Shown here in pieces: positions 1-8,223 of a DNA stretch of 26,710 bases. The position numbers were made by a program, and so were the translations under genes. Source of the stretch: a virus; IMG/VR virus record IMGVR_UViG_3300035034_001643, positions 1-26,710 of that record. One strand, 5' to 3'. Under the pieces are notes generated by a model. That model worked only from the letters and a program-made list of their open reading frames with translations. It was not told the DNA's origin and did no database searches. The number at the start of each line of letters is the position of its first letter. Position 1 is the stretch's first letter.

Positions 1-626
1 CCCGTACACACCAACCATTGACCTGAAGGGTCGAGCATTTTAGCGGAAGAATCAAAATCAGCCGGGGCGGCTTGCTGTCTTGCATGAACAAAGTCTGAGT
101 GTGCGTCTAGGTTACTTCTCCAATCCAGTGCTTGATTAGCTCCACCTTCTCCGGCACAACCACCAACAAATAGAGGATACTGGTAAATTGTAGGGGGTGA
201 GTACGGGAGGAAGAGACCGCCGTACGCTGTCTGATATACTGTGTTTACCTTTACGATAACGATGAACCTACGCCCGTTCGCTATAAACCAGTATTGCATA
301 GGCTCGTTTGCAAGAAAGAACCGGCAAGCCTTGGGTGTAGGATTAACATGGCCGTCATAGGTTGTGGAACTAGGGAGTATGCCAGTAAGACCTTTTAGGG
401 AAACGCTGAAACGGTCAAGAGCTATGTCTGCGTTTAGTCTCATACCTACAAGCACCTTATCAACACCTGTCACTCCGGGACCTTCTACCACCACCTGATT
501 GCCGTTTTGCCACGGGATAGTCCACTGCTCTGAAGCAGAAACCAAAGAGGCATTGGTCGTTAGGAATGTGAGGAGCTTAGTGAATAAGTCCTGGTGATTA
601 GTTGCTGTACCTGTTACGAAAGCCAT
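1..626 (-). CDS. Virion protein downstream of tape measure, partial (runs off left edge)
   Basis: An open frame runs from ATG at 626 to the window edge with no stop, giving 208 complete codons. The protein begins MAFVTGTATNHQDLFTKLL. An SD (AGGAG) lies 8 bases upstream, and the start is one base beyond the tape measure stop, so the two genes are co-translated. This N-terminus resembles proteins that sit just after the tape measure gene in many siphoviruses; I infer a tail-tip or other tail-associated structural role from position. No enzymatic motif, signal peptide or membrane segment is visible. Aromatic- and glycine-rich stretches around residues 130-165 fit a beta-rich structural protein. 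It is not a recognisable lambda M, L, K, I or J protein, so lambda gene order ends here. The C-terminus is unseen. Confidence 0.8.
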   Translation of the reverse strand, partial: MAFVTGTATNHQDLFTKLLTFLTTNASLVSASEQWTIPWQNGNQVVVEGPGVTGVDKVLVGMRLNADIALDRFSVSLKGLTGILPSSTTYDGHVNPTPKACRFFLANEPMQYWFIANGRRFIVIVKVNTVYQTAYGGLFLPYSPPTIYQYPLFVGGCAGEGGANQALDWRSNLDAHSDFVHARQQAAPADFDSSAKMLDPSGQWLVCT

Positions 627-627
627 A

Positions 628-3600
628 CTATACTCCTAGAGCCCCTTTTACTGCGCTGCTGTTTGAACGCATGAAATTAAGAACAGACTGCTCTCCTTGT
701 GTGGAAGATAATCCTTCGCTGATAAAGCTTCCCGGGTCTATCGCATTTATCACTTTAACACTCATGCCGCCGCCTCCGTTGTTTACATGTCTAGGGTCCG
801 AGGCTGTAAGAACCTCTTCATTTCTCTCAAGGATAGCAGGAACTTCGTTTGGTTTCAAGCCTGCAATTCCGCCTGAGTGGTATCTGCGAGCTTTATTAAA
901 GTATGAGGATGGCACTGCTCTGGCTGGTGCTGAACCTCCAACAACCCCTCCTTCGTGGAGTATGCCAGCGATAACACTACTTATAAAGCCGCCGACACCT
1001 CCTCCTCCAGCTCTTCCTGGACTACCTCCTGCTTGAAGGGCATTAAGAATGACTTGCTCTGCAATAGCCTTAGCAATCTCTCTCAAGAATCCAGAAACAA
1101 AGGAGCGAGTAGCCTGTGCTAAGCTGGCTAGAGCATCTTCACCGTTAGCGATAGATTGAGCAAAAGTCTCTAACACCTGAACCCCACCTTTCGCCAATGA
1201 GTCATTTATCTGCTCGCCGGTTATTGCTGTTTGCTTCTTAACTTCTACAAGAGACAAGGATATGTTTTCCAGTTTAAGAGCTAAGTTTTCATCTCCGAAA
1301 GCGCGAGCTAACTTAACAGCCTCTTCTACGGCAGCTCGGGTTTGCGTCTCAATTCCAGAAACTCTTTGTTCCAATACTCCTGCGGCTTCTATTGAAGCTG
1401 AGTCGCCTTGTTCACGTAAAAAACGAATTCTTTCTTGCAGTATTGTGCGTGTGGCTATGAGTTCGTTTACCCGAGCTTCTGCGGCTTCAAGCGGTTTTCG
1501 TGCGTTCTCTGCGTCATAGAGGGCTGCTGTCTGTTGCTGTATTACAGACAACTGCTCCTTACTAATTTCCAGACCACCTCGTTTTGCCGTAGCTATTGCT
1601 TTCTCTACTTCGGCATTTATGGTTCTTTGTCTTTCATCTGCTACAGCCAACTGCGTGAGTTCGAACTGACGTTTCTCGGACTCTTCCAACAACTGATTGT
1701 TGAAACGTAGTTGGTCTTCGACTTTCTTACGTGCTGCACGCTCTTCGTCTGTTATTTTTACAGCAGTTCGGGTCTTTCTCTCTTTTGGTTTACTGGACTC
1801 ATCGAACTCTCTAAGAGCGGCAGATTCTGCTGCATTAACAGCATTTAACTTATCGCGGTCAAAACCACCTAAGCCATTTTCAACTAAGGCTCGCCGGGCT
1901 TCATCAGCTTGACTCAGTATTTCTTCGCGTGCAAGTCTCTGACGACCCTCTTTAGTCGCGTTAATAAGCTTATCTAAGTTTTTCTCGTACTTCTCTACGT
2001 TTATCCCTACGTCTGAAAGACTCTCAGATACCTTGTCTGTCGCTGCCGCCAGGCCGAGGGACACCGCTTGCGCTTCTGTCATAGTGCCGTTCGAGAACGC
2101 TAATGACGCATCCGCCTGTTCGATAGTCCCTGTTAGCTTGACCTTCTCTCTAATCAAATCCCGAGTACGCGAAGCAAAGTCTGTCATGGTGGGGTTTATA
2201 CTTTCCACCTCAATCAACAACTCAAGCACTTTTGCCTGTAGTTCTCCTGAAGATATTGCCCCAGATTCGAATTCTTTTATCAATCTTTGTATTGAGTCTT
2301 GAGCTGGCTGGAGAGCTGCATCCAGTGAACCGAAGTTGCTTGTCACGTTAAGCTCGGTATTCACTGCTTCAAGTCTTTCTTTAAACGACTCCAGATTATC
2401 CTTTATCTCTACTTCTGAAATATCCTTGATGTTGCGTGCAGCCTTCTCGAAATCCCCTCTGGCAAGGGAAACAGCGTCTGCTATCTTCTGAAGAGATGCC
2501 TCAAAAGCTAAATTAGCTTCTGTAGCCTTATCAACTTCGGTGAAGTAGCTTATAATGAACCCTGGAGCCATCACAACAGCGACAGAGAGGAGGATGGGCA
2601 GCAGCCCTGCAAGCACCCCAGACAAGCCCCCAAGGCTAGTTATAGCTCCTTTTGCTGCTACTGCCAGACCACCCAAACCACGTCTTATGTTCCCCAGACT
2701 GCTGAAGAGAGAAAGAAGAGAACCTCCGAAAGCTTGAATTTTTGCTACACTAAGACTCGCTAGGAAAAAAGCTATACGATTAGCGGTGGTAGTGGCAGCT
2801 ATCCCTGTTAGTCTAAGAGACGAAGCTAGCTGGGCTTGACCGCCTACTATTTCCAGAATTCTTCCACGTAGTCGAAGAACAATAAAAGCTTGGAACGCAG
2901 TAACGAGCAGACCCACATTCTGAGCTGCGACTACTGTAAAGCGCACAAGACCACCTAGTGCAGCACCTAACTCTTGGAAAAATATTCTGCCTTGGTCTGA
3001 ATCCAGTTGCTCATTTAGTTTACTCAAAGCTTCTGTAAAAGCGTCGATAAAACCACCTTTGCCGATATTCTGTCTCGCAATAGTTATCAAAGCATCGAAA
3101 CGCCCTACTTGCGTTATGCTAGACTTCAGTGCCTCGGCGAGCTGCCCACCGAAGCGTGTATTAAGGGCATCAGCAAAAGCCTCTAAGTTTTCCTGACTTG
3201 CTTCTATCGACCCACTACGGAAACGGTCAAATATTTCTGATACGCTTACGACACGACCTTCTACTTGAGTAAGGGCTTGTGACAGAATGTTTGTAGCACC
3301 TGGAAGTCTATCCCCGAGCTGACGAGTTAGTTCCTCAGCAGTAATCTTACCTTTAGAGATAATCTGCGTCAGTGCTAAGAATATGCCTGAAAGATTTTCC
3401 TGGCTAAGTTTGTTTACCCGTCCTGCCTCTGCTACAGAGAGGAAAATATCACGAGTCGCTTGGGATTCAAAGTTAGCGGCTTTCGCGGCAATAGCGAATT
3501 TAGAATATTCATCAGATAAGCTACTAAACTCGATACCAAGGCGTTTCGCCTCCGCTGTAAGAAAGCGTAACTCGTTTCCTATCTTCTGCTGGTCCTGGTC

Positions 3601-5151
3601 AAACACAGCACCTAATCTGTTCTGTGCAGCTTCTAGTTGCTGGTATGCACCAATTACTTCCTGTATCTGTCTAAACGCTGCGAAGAAACCAAGGTATGCT
3701 GCTGTCAGACCTAAGACTTGACCTCGGATGGACCGAAGAGCATTCCCTGCGGCGTTAGTGCTTGAGGATAAAGATAGAAGTGCTGCACCTGCTCCAAGGG
3801 CTACGTTCCGAAGAGAGGACATAGAACCTACTAGGCTTAGCAAAGACACACGTAATCTACGAGTACCTCCTTCAGCTTTCGTGGCGTTGTTCCCAAGACT
3901 AATCAGACTACCGCCTGTTTGAGATACAGCCGTAGCGTACTGAGAGAACGAGGAAAAGCTTCCCTGAACAACACCTTTAAGTTTATTCAGCGATGAGGCT
4001 TGTCTTTCGTACGAGGTTTGCGCTTGTACAGAAGCCTCTTTTGCTAGGAGAAAAGACGTTCTTAGTTGTTGTGTAGGATTTGCTGTCTGTGCAAACTGTT
4101 GGCCTAGTCGCGAGGCTTCTTGTCTCGCTTCCGCAAAAGCTCTTTTGGCTTCCTGCACTGCTTGAGTCTGCAATCTATATTGTTGTGTCGCTGCCGCAGC
4201 AGGACCTGTTGGTTGTGTTAGGTTAGTAGCGGAGCCAGAACTACGGGAGGCATCCTGTGCTTGGGCTTGCCGGTTGAAGGCGGCTGTAAGGCGGTTTACG
4301 TCATTGACTGCGGAAGCCGAAGCTTGGGCTATGGCGTTTTGGCCTGCGGCTATGTTGCCAAGACTAGAGCGCAGCGTGTTGGCTGTATTGTTGAGCTGTG
4401 AATATGCTTCTCTCGTTTGGCGAACCCCTTGGTTCTGTTTCTCTATAGAAGCGGTGTTCTTAGAAACTTCTGCTGAAAGCTTTTTCTGGACGCCTTGCAG
4501 AGAACGAAGAGAAGTGTTCTCAATCTTGCGTGTTTGTTGTAGTGCTTTTAAGACCGCTTCTTGTTCTCTAAGAGGGCCGTTTAGAGCCTGAACCTCTGCT
4601 TGAAGACGCTTTACTACATTCCCTTGCTGCTGGAGGCTGGCAACAGAAGAGGCAGAAACATCCCGTGTTCCTGCGATACTCTGCTCTAGTGTCTTGTATT
4701 TGTCTGAGGCTGTGCTTAATTGGCGTTCCAGCTTTCTAAATTCTGCACGGGGTCTTTTCAGCGCATCTTGCTGTGATTTTATGGCTGTATTACTTCTCTC
4801 TATATCCTGGGACAAGACCTTAATAGAATTAGAGGCTCTGCCATACTGTTCAATGGACCGAGATATATCCGCACGCGACTCCCGTATAGCCTGAGAGGAA
4901 GAACGCAGACTAGCATCTAAACCCGTCAAATCTTTCGATACACGAGCTAGTTCGTCTAGTCCACGTAAATCAGCTTTTAGTTTAGTAAACTCAGAACCCA
5001 ACTGACCCAGCAAAGAGCCAGAGTTGGCCGAACGCTTAGCTACGTCTTCCTGAGAAGCGGCAAGCTCCTTAAGAGCTTTACCAACGTCGTTTATCGCTTT
5101 GGAAGCTGTTTCCTTAGCACGTATCCTTAGCTCAACATCTCTACTTGGCAT
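628..5151 (-). CDS. Tail tape measure protein (lambda H position)
   Basis: This protein of about 1507 residues sets tail length and fills the tail tube before DNA ejection. The N-terminal 400 residues are Gln/Ser/Ala-rich predicted coiled coil. Residues about 505-690 match the classic tape-measure N-terminal domain, including the segment around KITAEELTRQLGDRLPGA. A hydrophobic membrane-like segment spans about 836-870, followed by more coiled coil and a Gly-rich C-terminus. At the usual ~0.15 nm per residue the tail would be near 225 nm (inference). I chose ATG at 5151, with AAGGA 10 bases upstream, over an in-frame TTG at 5157 that lies too close to that SD. The start overlaps the end of the upstream frameshift ORF by 11 bases, as expected where GT precedes H. 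It is the longest gene in the window. Confidence 0.95.
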   Translation of the reverse strand: MPSRDVELRIRAKETASKAINDVGKALKELAASQEDVAKRSANSGSLLGQLGSEFTKLKADLRGLDELARVSKDLTGLDASLRSSSQAIRESRADISRSIEQYGRASNSIKVLSQDIERSNTAIKSQQDALKRPRAEFRKLERQLSTASDKYKTLEQSIAGTRDVSASSVASLQQQGNVVKRLQAEVQALNGPLREQEAVLKALQQTRKIENTSLRSLQGVQKKLSAEVSKNTASIEKQNQGVRQTREAYSQLNNTANTLRSSLGNIAAGQNAIAQASASAVNDVNRLTAAFNRQAQAQDASRSSGSATNLTQPTGPAAAATQQYRLQTQAVQEAKRAFAEARQEASRLGQQFAQTANPTQQLRTSFLLAKEASVQAQTSYERQASSLNKLKGVVQGSFSSFSQYATAVSQTGGSLISLGNNATKAEGGTRRLRVSLLSLVGSMSSLRNVALGAGAALLSLSSSTNAAGNALRSIRGQVLGLTAAYLGFFAAFRQIQEVIGAYQQLEAAQNRLGAVFDQDQQKIGNELRFLTAEAKRLGIEFSSLSDEYSKFAIAAKAANFESQATRDIFLSVAEAGRVNKLSQENLSGIFLALTQIISKGKITAEELTRQLGDRLPGATNILSQALTQVEGRVVSVSEIFDRFRSGSIEASQENLEAFADALNTRFGGQLAEALKSSITQVGRFDALITIARQNIGKGGFIDAFTEALSKLNEQLDSDQGRIFFQELGAALGGLVRFTVVAAQNVGLLVTAFQAFIVLRLRGRILEIVGGQAQLASSLRLTGIAATTTANRIAFFLASLSVAKIQAFGGSLLSLFSSLGNIRRGLGGLAVAAKGAITSLGGLSGVLAGLLPILLSVAVVMAPGFIISYFTEVDKATEANLAFEASLQKIADAVSLARGDFEKAARNIKDISEVEIKDNLESFKERLEAVNTELNVTSNFGSLDAALQPAQDSIQRLIKEFESGAISSGELQAKVLELLIEVESINPTMTDFASRTRDLIREKVKLTGTIEQADASLAFSNGTMTEAQAVSLGLAAATDKVSESLSDVGINVEKYEKNLDKLINATKEGRQRLAREEILSQADEARRALVENGLGGFDRDKLNAVNAAESAALREFDESSKPKERKTRTAVKITDEERAARKKVEDQLRFNNQLLEESEKRQFELTQLAVADERQRTINAEVEKAIATAKRGGLEISKEQLSVIQQQTAALYDAENARKPLEAAEARVNELIATRTILQERIRFLREQGDSASIEAAGVLEQRVSGIETQTRAAVEEAVKLARAFGDENLALKLENISLSLVEVKKQTAITGEQINDSLAKGGVQVLETFAQSIANGEDALASLAQATRSFVSGFLREIAKAIAEQVILNALQAGGSPGRAGGGGVGGFISSVIAGILHEGGVVGGSAPARAVPSSYFNKARRYHSGGIAGLKPNEVPAILERNEEVLTASDPRHVNNGGGGMSVKVINAIDPGSFISEGLSSTQGEQSVLNFMRSNSSAVKGALGV

Positions 5152-5808
5152 TCTCAATCATTCCTTTTATTGTGCTGGAAAACTGCTTTGCAGCTTTTTT
5201 ATCCATAACAGAAGCTATAGCTGATTGTATCAGAGTTACCTCCGAAACGGAAGAAAGATTTAAATGTTTCTGAACCATAAGAACCTCATCCCACATATAG
5301 CCTACCGGGAATTGGTGTACGTCTTGCATGGAATACCCATGCACTATGAGAAAACTAATCTGTCTTCTTAGTCCTAAGAGGAAATCGCTAAAGCCGAAGT
5401 CACTTTTGTCATGTGAGACGACATTCCCTCGGCCATCGTGATTACCGTCTCTATGCACTTTTCCAGCGCGTCCTCCGTGAAGAATGTCAGACTTCCTGCC
5501 AGGTGGAGTATCTCTAGCTGCAATGTGAACGGCAGTTTAGAGACTATCCAAGTATTCTCTTTAGTAGTCGGTTCACCTATTGCAAGACAGATGGTTTCGC
5601 TTAGGAGTTGTGGGAAGCTATCCACTGCAAACTTTAGTGCTTGCTGTGGGCCTTTCTCTTGATAGACTTGGAAAGTCTTCTCTATCGCTACATAGTTATT
5701 TGCTGTTAGTGTGGAAATATCTTTTATACTAAGAGCGTTCACTTTTAGGATTTTTCCATCGGGGAGGGAAACTTCCCCCCCGAGATTCTTTAGTAATTCT
5801 ATAGTCAT
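5141..5808 (-). CDS. Tail assembly chaperone, long form by -1 frameshift (GT-like)
   Basis: The T-like frame (5141-5458) lies directly before the tape measure gene and overlaps the G-like frame in the -1 register. Its only upstream initiator is a GTG at 5458 inside G with no good SD, so expression by ribosomal slippage is more likely. Slippage at the A-run 5404-5407 would join G residues 1-135 to 87 T-frame residues, giving about 222 aa. The T part begins SDFGFSDFLLGLRRQ and contains a conserved-looking MWDEVLMVQKHLN segment. In lambda the equivalent gpGT holds tape measure and tube subunits together during tail assembly. The coordinates span both frames; the join is at about 5404. The frame arrangement is directly seen; that slippage occurs is inferred. 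Confidence 0.75.
5374..5808 (-). CDS. Tail assembly chaperone, short form (G-like)
   Basis: A 144-residue protein between the tail tube and tape measure genes, the position of lambda G. It should act as a chaperone that coats the tape measure during tail assembly and is absent from the virion. The sequence begins MTIELLKNLGGEVSLPDGK and has a helix-rich middle, similar to phage tail chaperones. ATG 5808 is preferred to the upstream in-frame TTG at 5826, because the TTG overlaps the only SD-like sequence (TTGAGG). The SD-to-ATG gap of 12 bases is rather long, so expression may be modest or coupled. The reading frame ends at TAG (5374-5376), about 30 bases past the proposed slip site. The last nine residues are therefore unique to the short form. 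Confidence 0.8.
   Translation of the reverse strand: MTIELLKNLGGEVSLPDGKILKVNALSIKDISTLTANNYVAIEKTFQVYQEKGPQQALKFAVDSFPQLLSETICLAIGEPTTKENTWIVSKLPFTLQLEILHLAGSLTFFTEDALEKCIETVITMAEGMSSHMTKVTSALAISS
5402..5408 (-). other. Candidate -1 ribosomal slippage site (C-AAA-AGT)
   Basis: On the minus strand the G frame reads ATG ACA AAA GTG here, with four consecutive A. A tRNA-Lys on AAA (5404-5406) can slip back one base to AAA (5405-5407), and the next codon is then AGT in the T frame. It lies inside the region where both frames are open (5374-5458). It is not the lambda GGGAAAG heptamer. An alternative weaker site is the GGA reading as GGG about 20 bases upstream. Downstream lies a short inverted repeat (TCTTAG-GA-CTAAGA) just past the slip site, but no strong pseudoknot is obvious by eye. 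Confidence 0.55.
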
Positions 5809-5834
5809 AATATTTTCGCGCCTCAAATTTTATG

Positions 5835-6623
5835 TTAGATTATTACAGGAACACCATCAATGTAAATGGCTTGTTGGTTACGTGGCTTTAGTGCCTCGAT
5901 AGCAAGGGTTAGAGTTTGGAACTCTGTTCCGATAAAAGCAAAATCCCCCTCAGCACGTACGTTGACCGACGGCAGGAGAACCACTTTATCAGAACCGCCA
6001 GCGTTATTAGAAACAAACATCAACTGTACAAGAATTTGCTGCCCTCCTGAAATTACCCGAGTGCGGGTAGACCCAAGAATATCATAATCTACTGTTATGT
6101 CTGTCCCCGCGACAAGGGTTCCACCTTCAAGAATTTCAAGAAGACCGTTTGATTCAACTACCCGGTAATCTACTCCTTGAACGAAAGTATTTGTTCCGTC
6201 TGACACTACAACAGTAGAGGCAACGACATTGCGGTTTCCCATGATGTTGGCCTCTGTCTGGCCTAGAATATATGCACGGTTTAACTGCACCCCGTTTATC
6301 ACTTCCCCTGTTATGGAAGCTGCTGTTTGTGCGACAGTCAGTTTATCTCCAAGAAAGAACAAGGCCAAATTGTCTTCGTCAATATTGTCTGTAGTAACTG
6401 TTCCAGTGCGAGAAATGTTTGTGACAATTTCTGCATCTTTCTCACGCAATCCAGATGCCGAGCTGAAGTGTTCTTGAGTCTCTGGCTCAATAGTGAGAGA
6501 GAATTCTGGGGTGTTCCCAATATACCGGAAACCCTCAAAGGCCTGGCCTACACAGCGAGCCATGTAGATGTCTCCGCCACCAATCGTTAGGTTACTAGAA
6601 CCACCTGTATTACATGACACCAT
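5835..6623 (-). CDS. Major tail tube protein (lambda V position)
   Basis: A 262-residue protein placed between the tail completion gene and the G/GT chaperone, where siphovirus tail tube proteins lie. It is rich in Val, Thr, Gly and Asn with alternating hydrophobic residues and few helices, as expected for the beta-sandwich tube subunit that stacks in hexameric rings around the tape measure. It has no membrane segment. It has a strong SD (AGGAGA) 6-8 bases before ATG 6623. The leader carries a run of ten A (6642-6651) and a 20-bp element at 6659-6678 shared with the regulatory region at 22.3 kb. This suggests its own promoter for a highly expressed structural protein. Assignment rests on position, composition and length rather than a diagnostic motif. 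Confidence 0.85.
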   Translation of the reverse strand: MVSCNTGGSSNLTIGGGDIYMARCVGQAFEGFRYIGNTPEFSLTIEPETQEHFSSASGLREKDAEIVTNISRTGTVTTDNIDEDNLALFFLGDKLTVAQTAASITGEVINGVQLNRAYILGQTEANIMGNRNVVASTVVVSDGTNTFVQGVDYRVVESNGLLEILEGGTLVAGTDITVDYDILGSTRTRVISGGQQILVQLMFVSNNAGGSDKVVLLPSVNVRAEGDFAFIGTEFQTLTLAIEALKPRNQQAIYIDGVPVII

Positions 6624-6658
6624 TTGTCTTCTCCTGAGTTATTTTTTTTTTGGTTATC

Positions 6659-6678
6659 TATTCTATACAATACACTCT
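6659..6678 (-). promoter_or_regulatory. Candidate promoter/control element ahead of tail tube gene
   Basis: In the only sizeable gap of the tail module, the minus strand reads AGAGTGTATTGTATAGAATA. It contains a good -10-like TAGAAT (6660-6665) but no -35 hexamer at 16-18 bases. The same 20-mer, 17 of 20 positions identical, occurs on the plus strand at 22307-22326. The element ends 35 bases before the tail tube ATG. It could be a phage-specific or activator-dependent promoter, or a protein-binding site. Confidence 0.45.
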
Positions 6679-6705
6679 ACACTTATGTGTAAAGTAATGC
6701 AACAA

Positions 6706-7209
6706 TTAATTATATGGGTCACACGCATTGTCCAAATATTCTATGCTAAGGTCCAGCCAAAAGAAAGCCCGGTAAGATATTTCATCAGCAGGTCGAACAA
6801 CCCCCGCAGACATTTTAATCTCTGAAACTACTTTTATGACTCCAAAGAAATCACGTGGGTTGCGCCTTCTCTGGTCTTCCATTTCTTGAGCTATTCTTCT
6901 TCTAACATCCGCCATAAGCCTGTAGGCAGGCGCGGTATTGTTACCTTTACCTTTCTCGTCTAGGACAAAACCCTGTAGCACCATGTTCAAGCTTACCTTT
7001 TGTATCGGGTTATTGAAGCTTTCTGCTATCACGCCGGGCTGTATGGCTTGCTCTAGGATACTTACCATAGGTATGGGGTCTTTATCTCCGAAAAGCCCTC
7101 GACCTATGAATACAGCACCTTCCAGGTCATGTTCGTACCCGTTCGCTATGGTTATCTCTTCTAGTAGACTTTTCAGCCCTTGTAGTATGCGTAGTCTTAG
7201 TGGTTCCAT
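6706..7209 (-). CDS. Tail terminator/completion protein (lambda U position)
   Basis: A 167-residue protein between the Z-like gene and the tail tube gene, matching the place of lambda gpU, which caps the finished tube and allows joining to the head. The N-terminus is helical (MEPLRLRILQGLKSLLEEI). A beta-rich middle and a basic stretch around EDQRRRNPRD follow. Several siphovirus minor tail proteins share this pattern. ATG 7209 lies two bases after the upstream stop and has only a weak SD (GGA), so translation is probably coupled to the Z-like gene. The family is assigned by synteny and general pattern; a different tail-completion fold is possible. Confidence 0.7.
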   Translation of the reverse strand: MEPLRLRILQGLKSLLEEITIANGYEHDLEGAVFIGRGLFGDKDPIPMVSILEQAIQPGVIAESFNNPIQKVSLNMVLQGFVLDEKGKGNNTAPAYRLMADVRRRIAQEMEDQRRRNPRDFFGVIKVVSEIKMSAGVVRPADEISYRAFFWLDLSIEYLDNACDPYN

Positions 7210-7211
7210 GT

Positions 7212-7826
7212 TTATAAATCCAGTAATCTTAAAAACTCTTGTTCTAGGAAATCTGCAATCCCCGGACCCACCTTTTGAGCCACACCTCTTTCTCTACCAA
7301 ACACCTGGTCTACAGATGGCCCGTAAAGCAAATACAATCCTTCCTCTATCTTGACAGGTTTGTATGCTGTCGGTGGAGGTCTTCCATTTCTTGTACGAAC
7401 GGCCAAACCTAGGTTGTTCCGAGTATCTATCGTAGAAGTTCCAGACCTAAGCTTTAAGAGGAAAGCTCCTGGTAGGAAGGATACACTTCCCGGCTTTACT
7501 TGTACTCTAACACCTCTTTGTTTTGCTGAGGTCCCTGGTGTACCTAGGGCGAACCTTGCTAAGGAGGTAGGTCTTGCTCGGCCTGTTACTATGCCTTCAA
7601 GGTCATCTCCCCGCGCTAGTTGAGTTACACTAAGCCTGCCGGTTCTCCCGTCAAGGTATCTTGCAGGGAAATTAACCTGCCTATTTATTTCTTTGGCTGA
7701 CTGTGCTCTGGCTCTCTGAGTTGCTTTGTTTACAGCTCTACGGGCAGCTACGACAATCTCTTTAGGTATGTCCTCTATGGAAAGAGCTTCCTGGAGTCCT
7801 TGTACTACGAAAACAAAACCTTCCAC
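7212..7826 (-). CDS. Minor tail protein, gpZ family
   Basis: A 204-residue protein matching the prophage minor tail protein Z family. The N-terminal helix RAVNKATQRARAQSAKEINR is followed by QVNFPARYLDGRTGRLSV, a pattern typical of the family. Lambda gpZ acts late in tail maturation at the head-proximal end. The start is GTG at 7826, overlapping the stop of the preceding gene by one base (TAGTG), with a G-rich stretch (GGGGG) about 12 bases upstream. This supports translational coupling. Highly basic N-terminal and central segments are seen, and there is no membrane segment. Length and order (after the FII-like gene, before the U-position gene) agree with lambda. Confidence 0.85.
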   Translation of the reverse strand: MEGFVFVVQGLQEALSIEDIPKEIVVAARRAVNKATQRARAQSAKEINRQVNFPARYLDGRTGRLSVTQLARGDDLEGIVTGRARPTSLARFALGTPGTSAKQRGVRVQVKPGSVSFLPGAFLLKLRSGTSTIDTRNNLGLAVRTRNGRPPPTAYKPVKIEEGLYLLYGPSVDQVFGRERGVAQKVGPGIADFLEQEFLRLLDL

Positions 7827-8221
7827 TAGACTAAGCCCCCAGGGTATGGAACCACACCTCGGCTTTCTTGTATGTGCATTTTCGTTAGGTGTGCTTTAGT
7901 AGTCTCATCATCCGCCGGGTCAGTCATCTCTACCCGGTAAGCGTCACCTCTTTCCGTAGCTATAATGTCGCCGTTTTCCAAAGAAGGGTAGTCAGACGTG
8001 TAAAGTATAGCCACGGCATCGGACATCTCAGTGGCCTCAGCATACTGGAAATTAGTTCCTGGCTGATTGCCCACTAACCCGTAGTCATAGTGGAGTCGTA
8101 CACGAACACTAGTCCCAGAAGCATAAAAAGTGTCTTGGCACTTATATATAAAGGAATCTATGTGGAGGTGTTCGTGTACGAGACGACGAGCTTTTCTTTT
8201 TATCTCAAGGAAAGAAGACAT
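7826..8221 (-). CDS. Head-tail connector / head-completion protein (lambda FII position)
   Basis: A 131-residue protein beginning MSSFLEIKRKARRLVHEHLH. It continues with beta-rich segments typical of small head-tail joining proteins: an SVRVRLHYDY stretch, then a turn-rich acidic middle, then GDIIATERGDAYRVEM near residues 85-100. In lambda, gpFII is the last head protein and forms the surface to which the tail binds. The gene sits between the FI-position gene and gpZ, exactly as in lambda. It starts at ATG 8221, two bases after the upstream stop, and its own stop overlaps the GTG start of the Z-like gene. The fold assignment is inferred from synteny and pattern. Confidence 0.75.
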   Translation of the reverse strand: MSSFLEIKRKARRLVHEHLHIDSFIYKCQDTFYASGTSVRVRLHYDYGLVGNQPGTNFQYAEATEMSDAVAILYTSDYPSLENGDIIATERGDAYRVEMTDPADDETTKAHLTKMHIQESRGVVPYPGGLV

Positions 8222-8223
8222 TT

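Noticed and set aside
602-1036. 144-codon plus-strand frame rich in Pro
   Set aside because: It is antisense to the tape measure C-terminus and the start of the next gene. The Pro runs are the complement of Gly-rich tape measure codons.
4274-4591. Plus-strand frame inside the tape measure gene
   Set aside because: It is antisense to coiled-coil coding sequence and lacks start signals; the Ala/Ser-rich content is explained by the opposite strand.
5370-5395. TCTTAG-GA-CTAAGA repeat as a frameshift stimulator
   Set aside because: A two-base loop cannot form a stable hairpin and no pseudoknot partner was found by eye, so I did not claim a stimulatory structure.
6681-6693. Short hairpin TACAC-ATAA-GTGTA upstream of the tail tube gene
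   Set aside because: Only a 5-bp stem with no T-tract. It is too weak for a terminator and may be chance in an AT-rich gap.
6938-7354. 138-codon plus-strand frame across the U- and Z-position genes
   Set aside because: It spans a coupled gene junction on the other strand, lacks an SD, and has no recognisable protein pattern.
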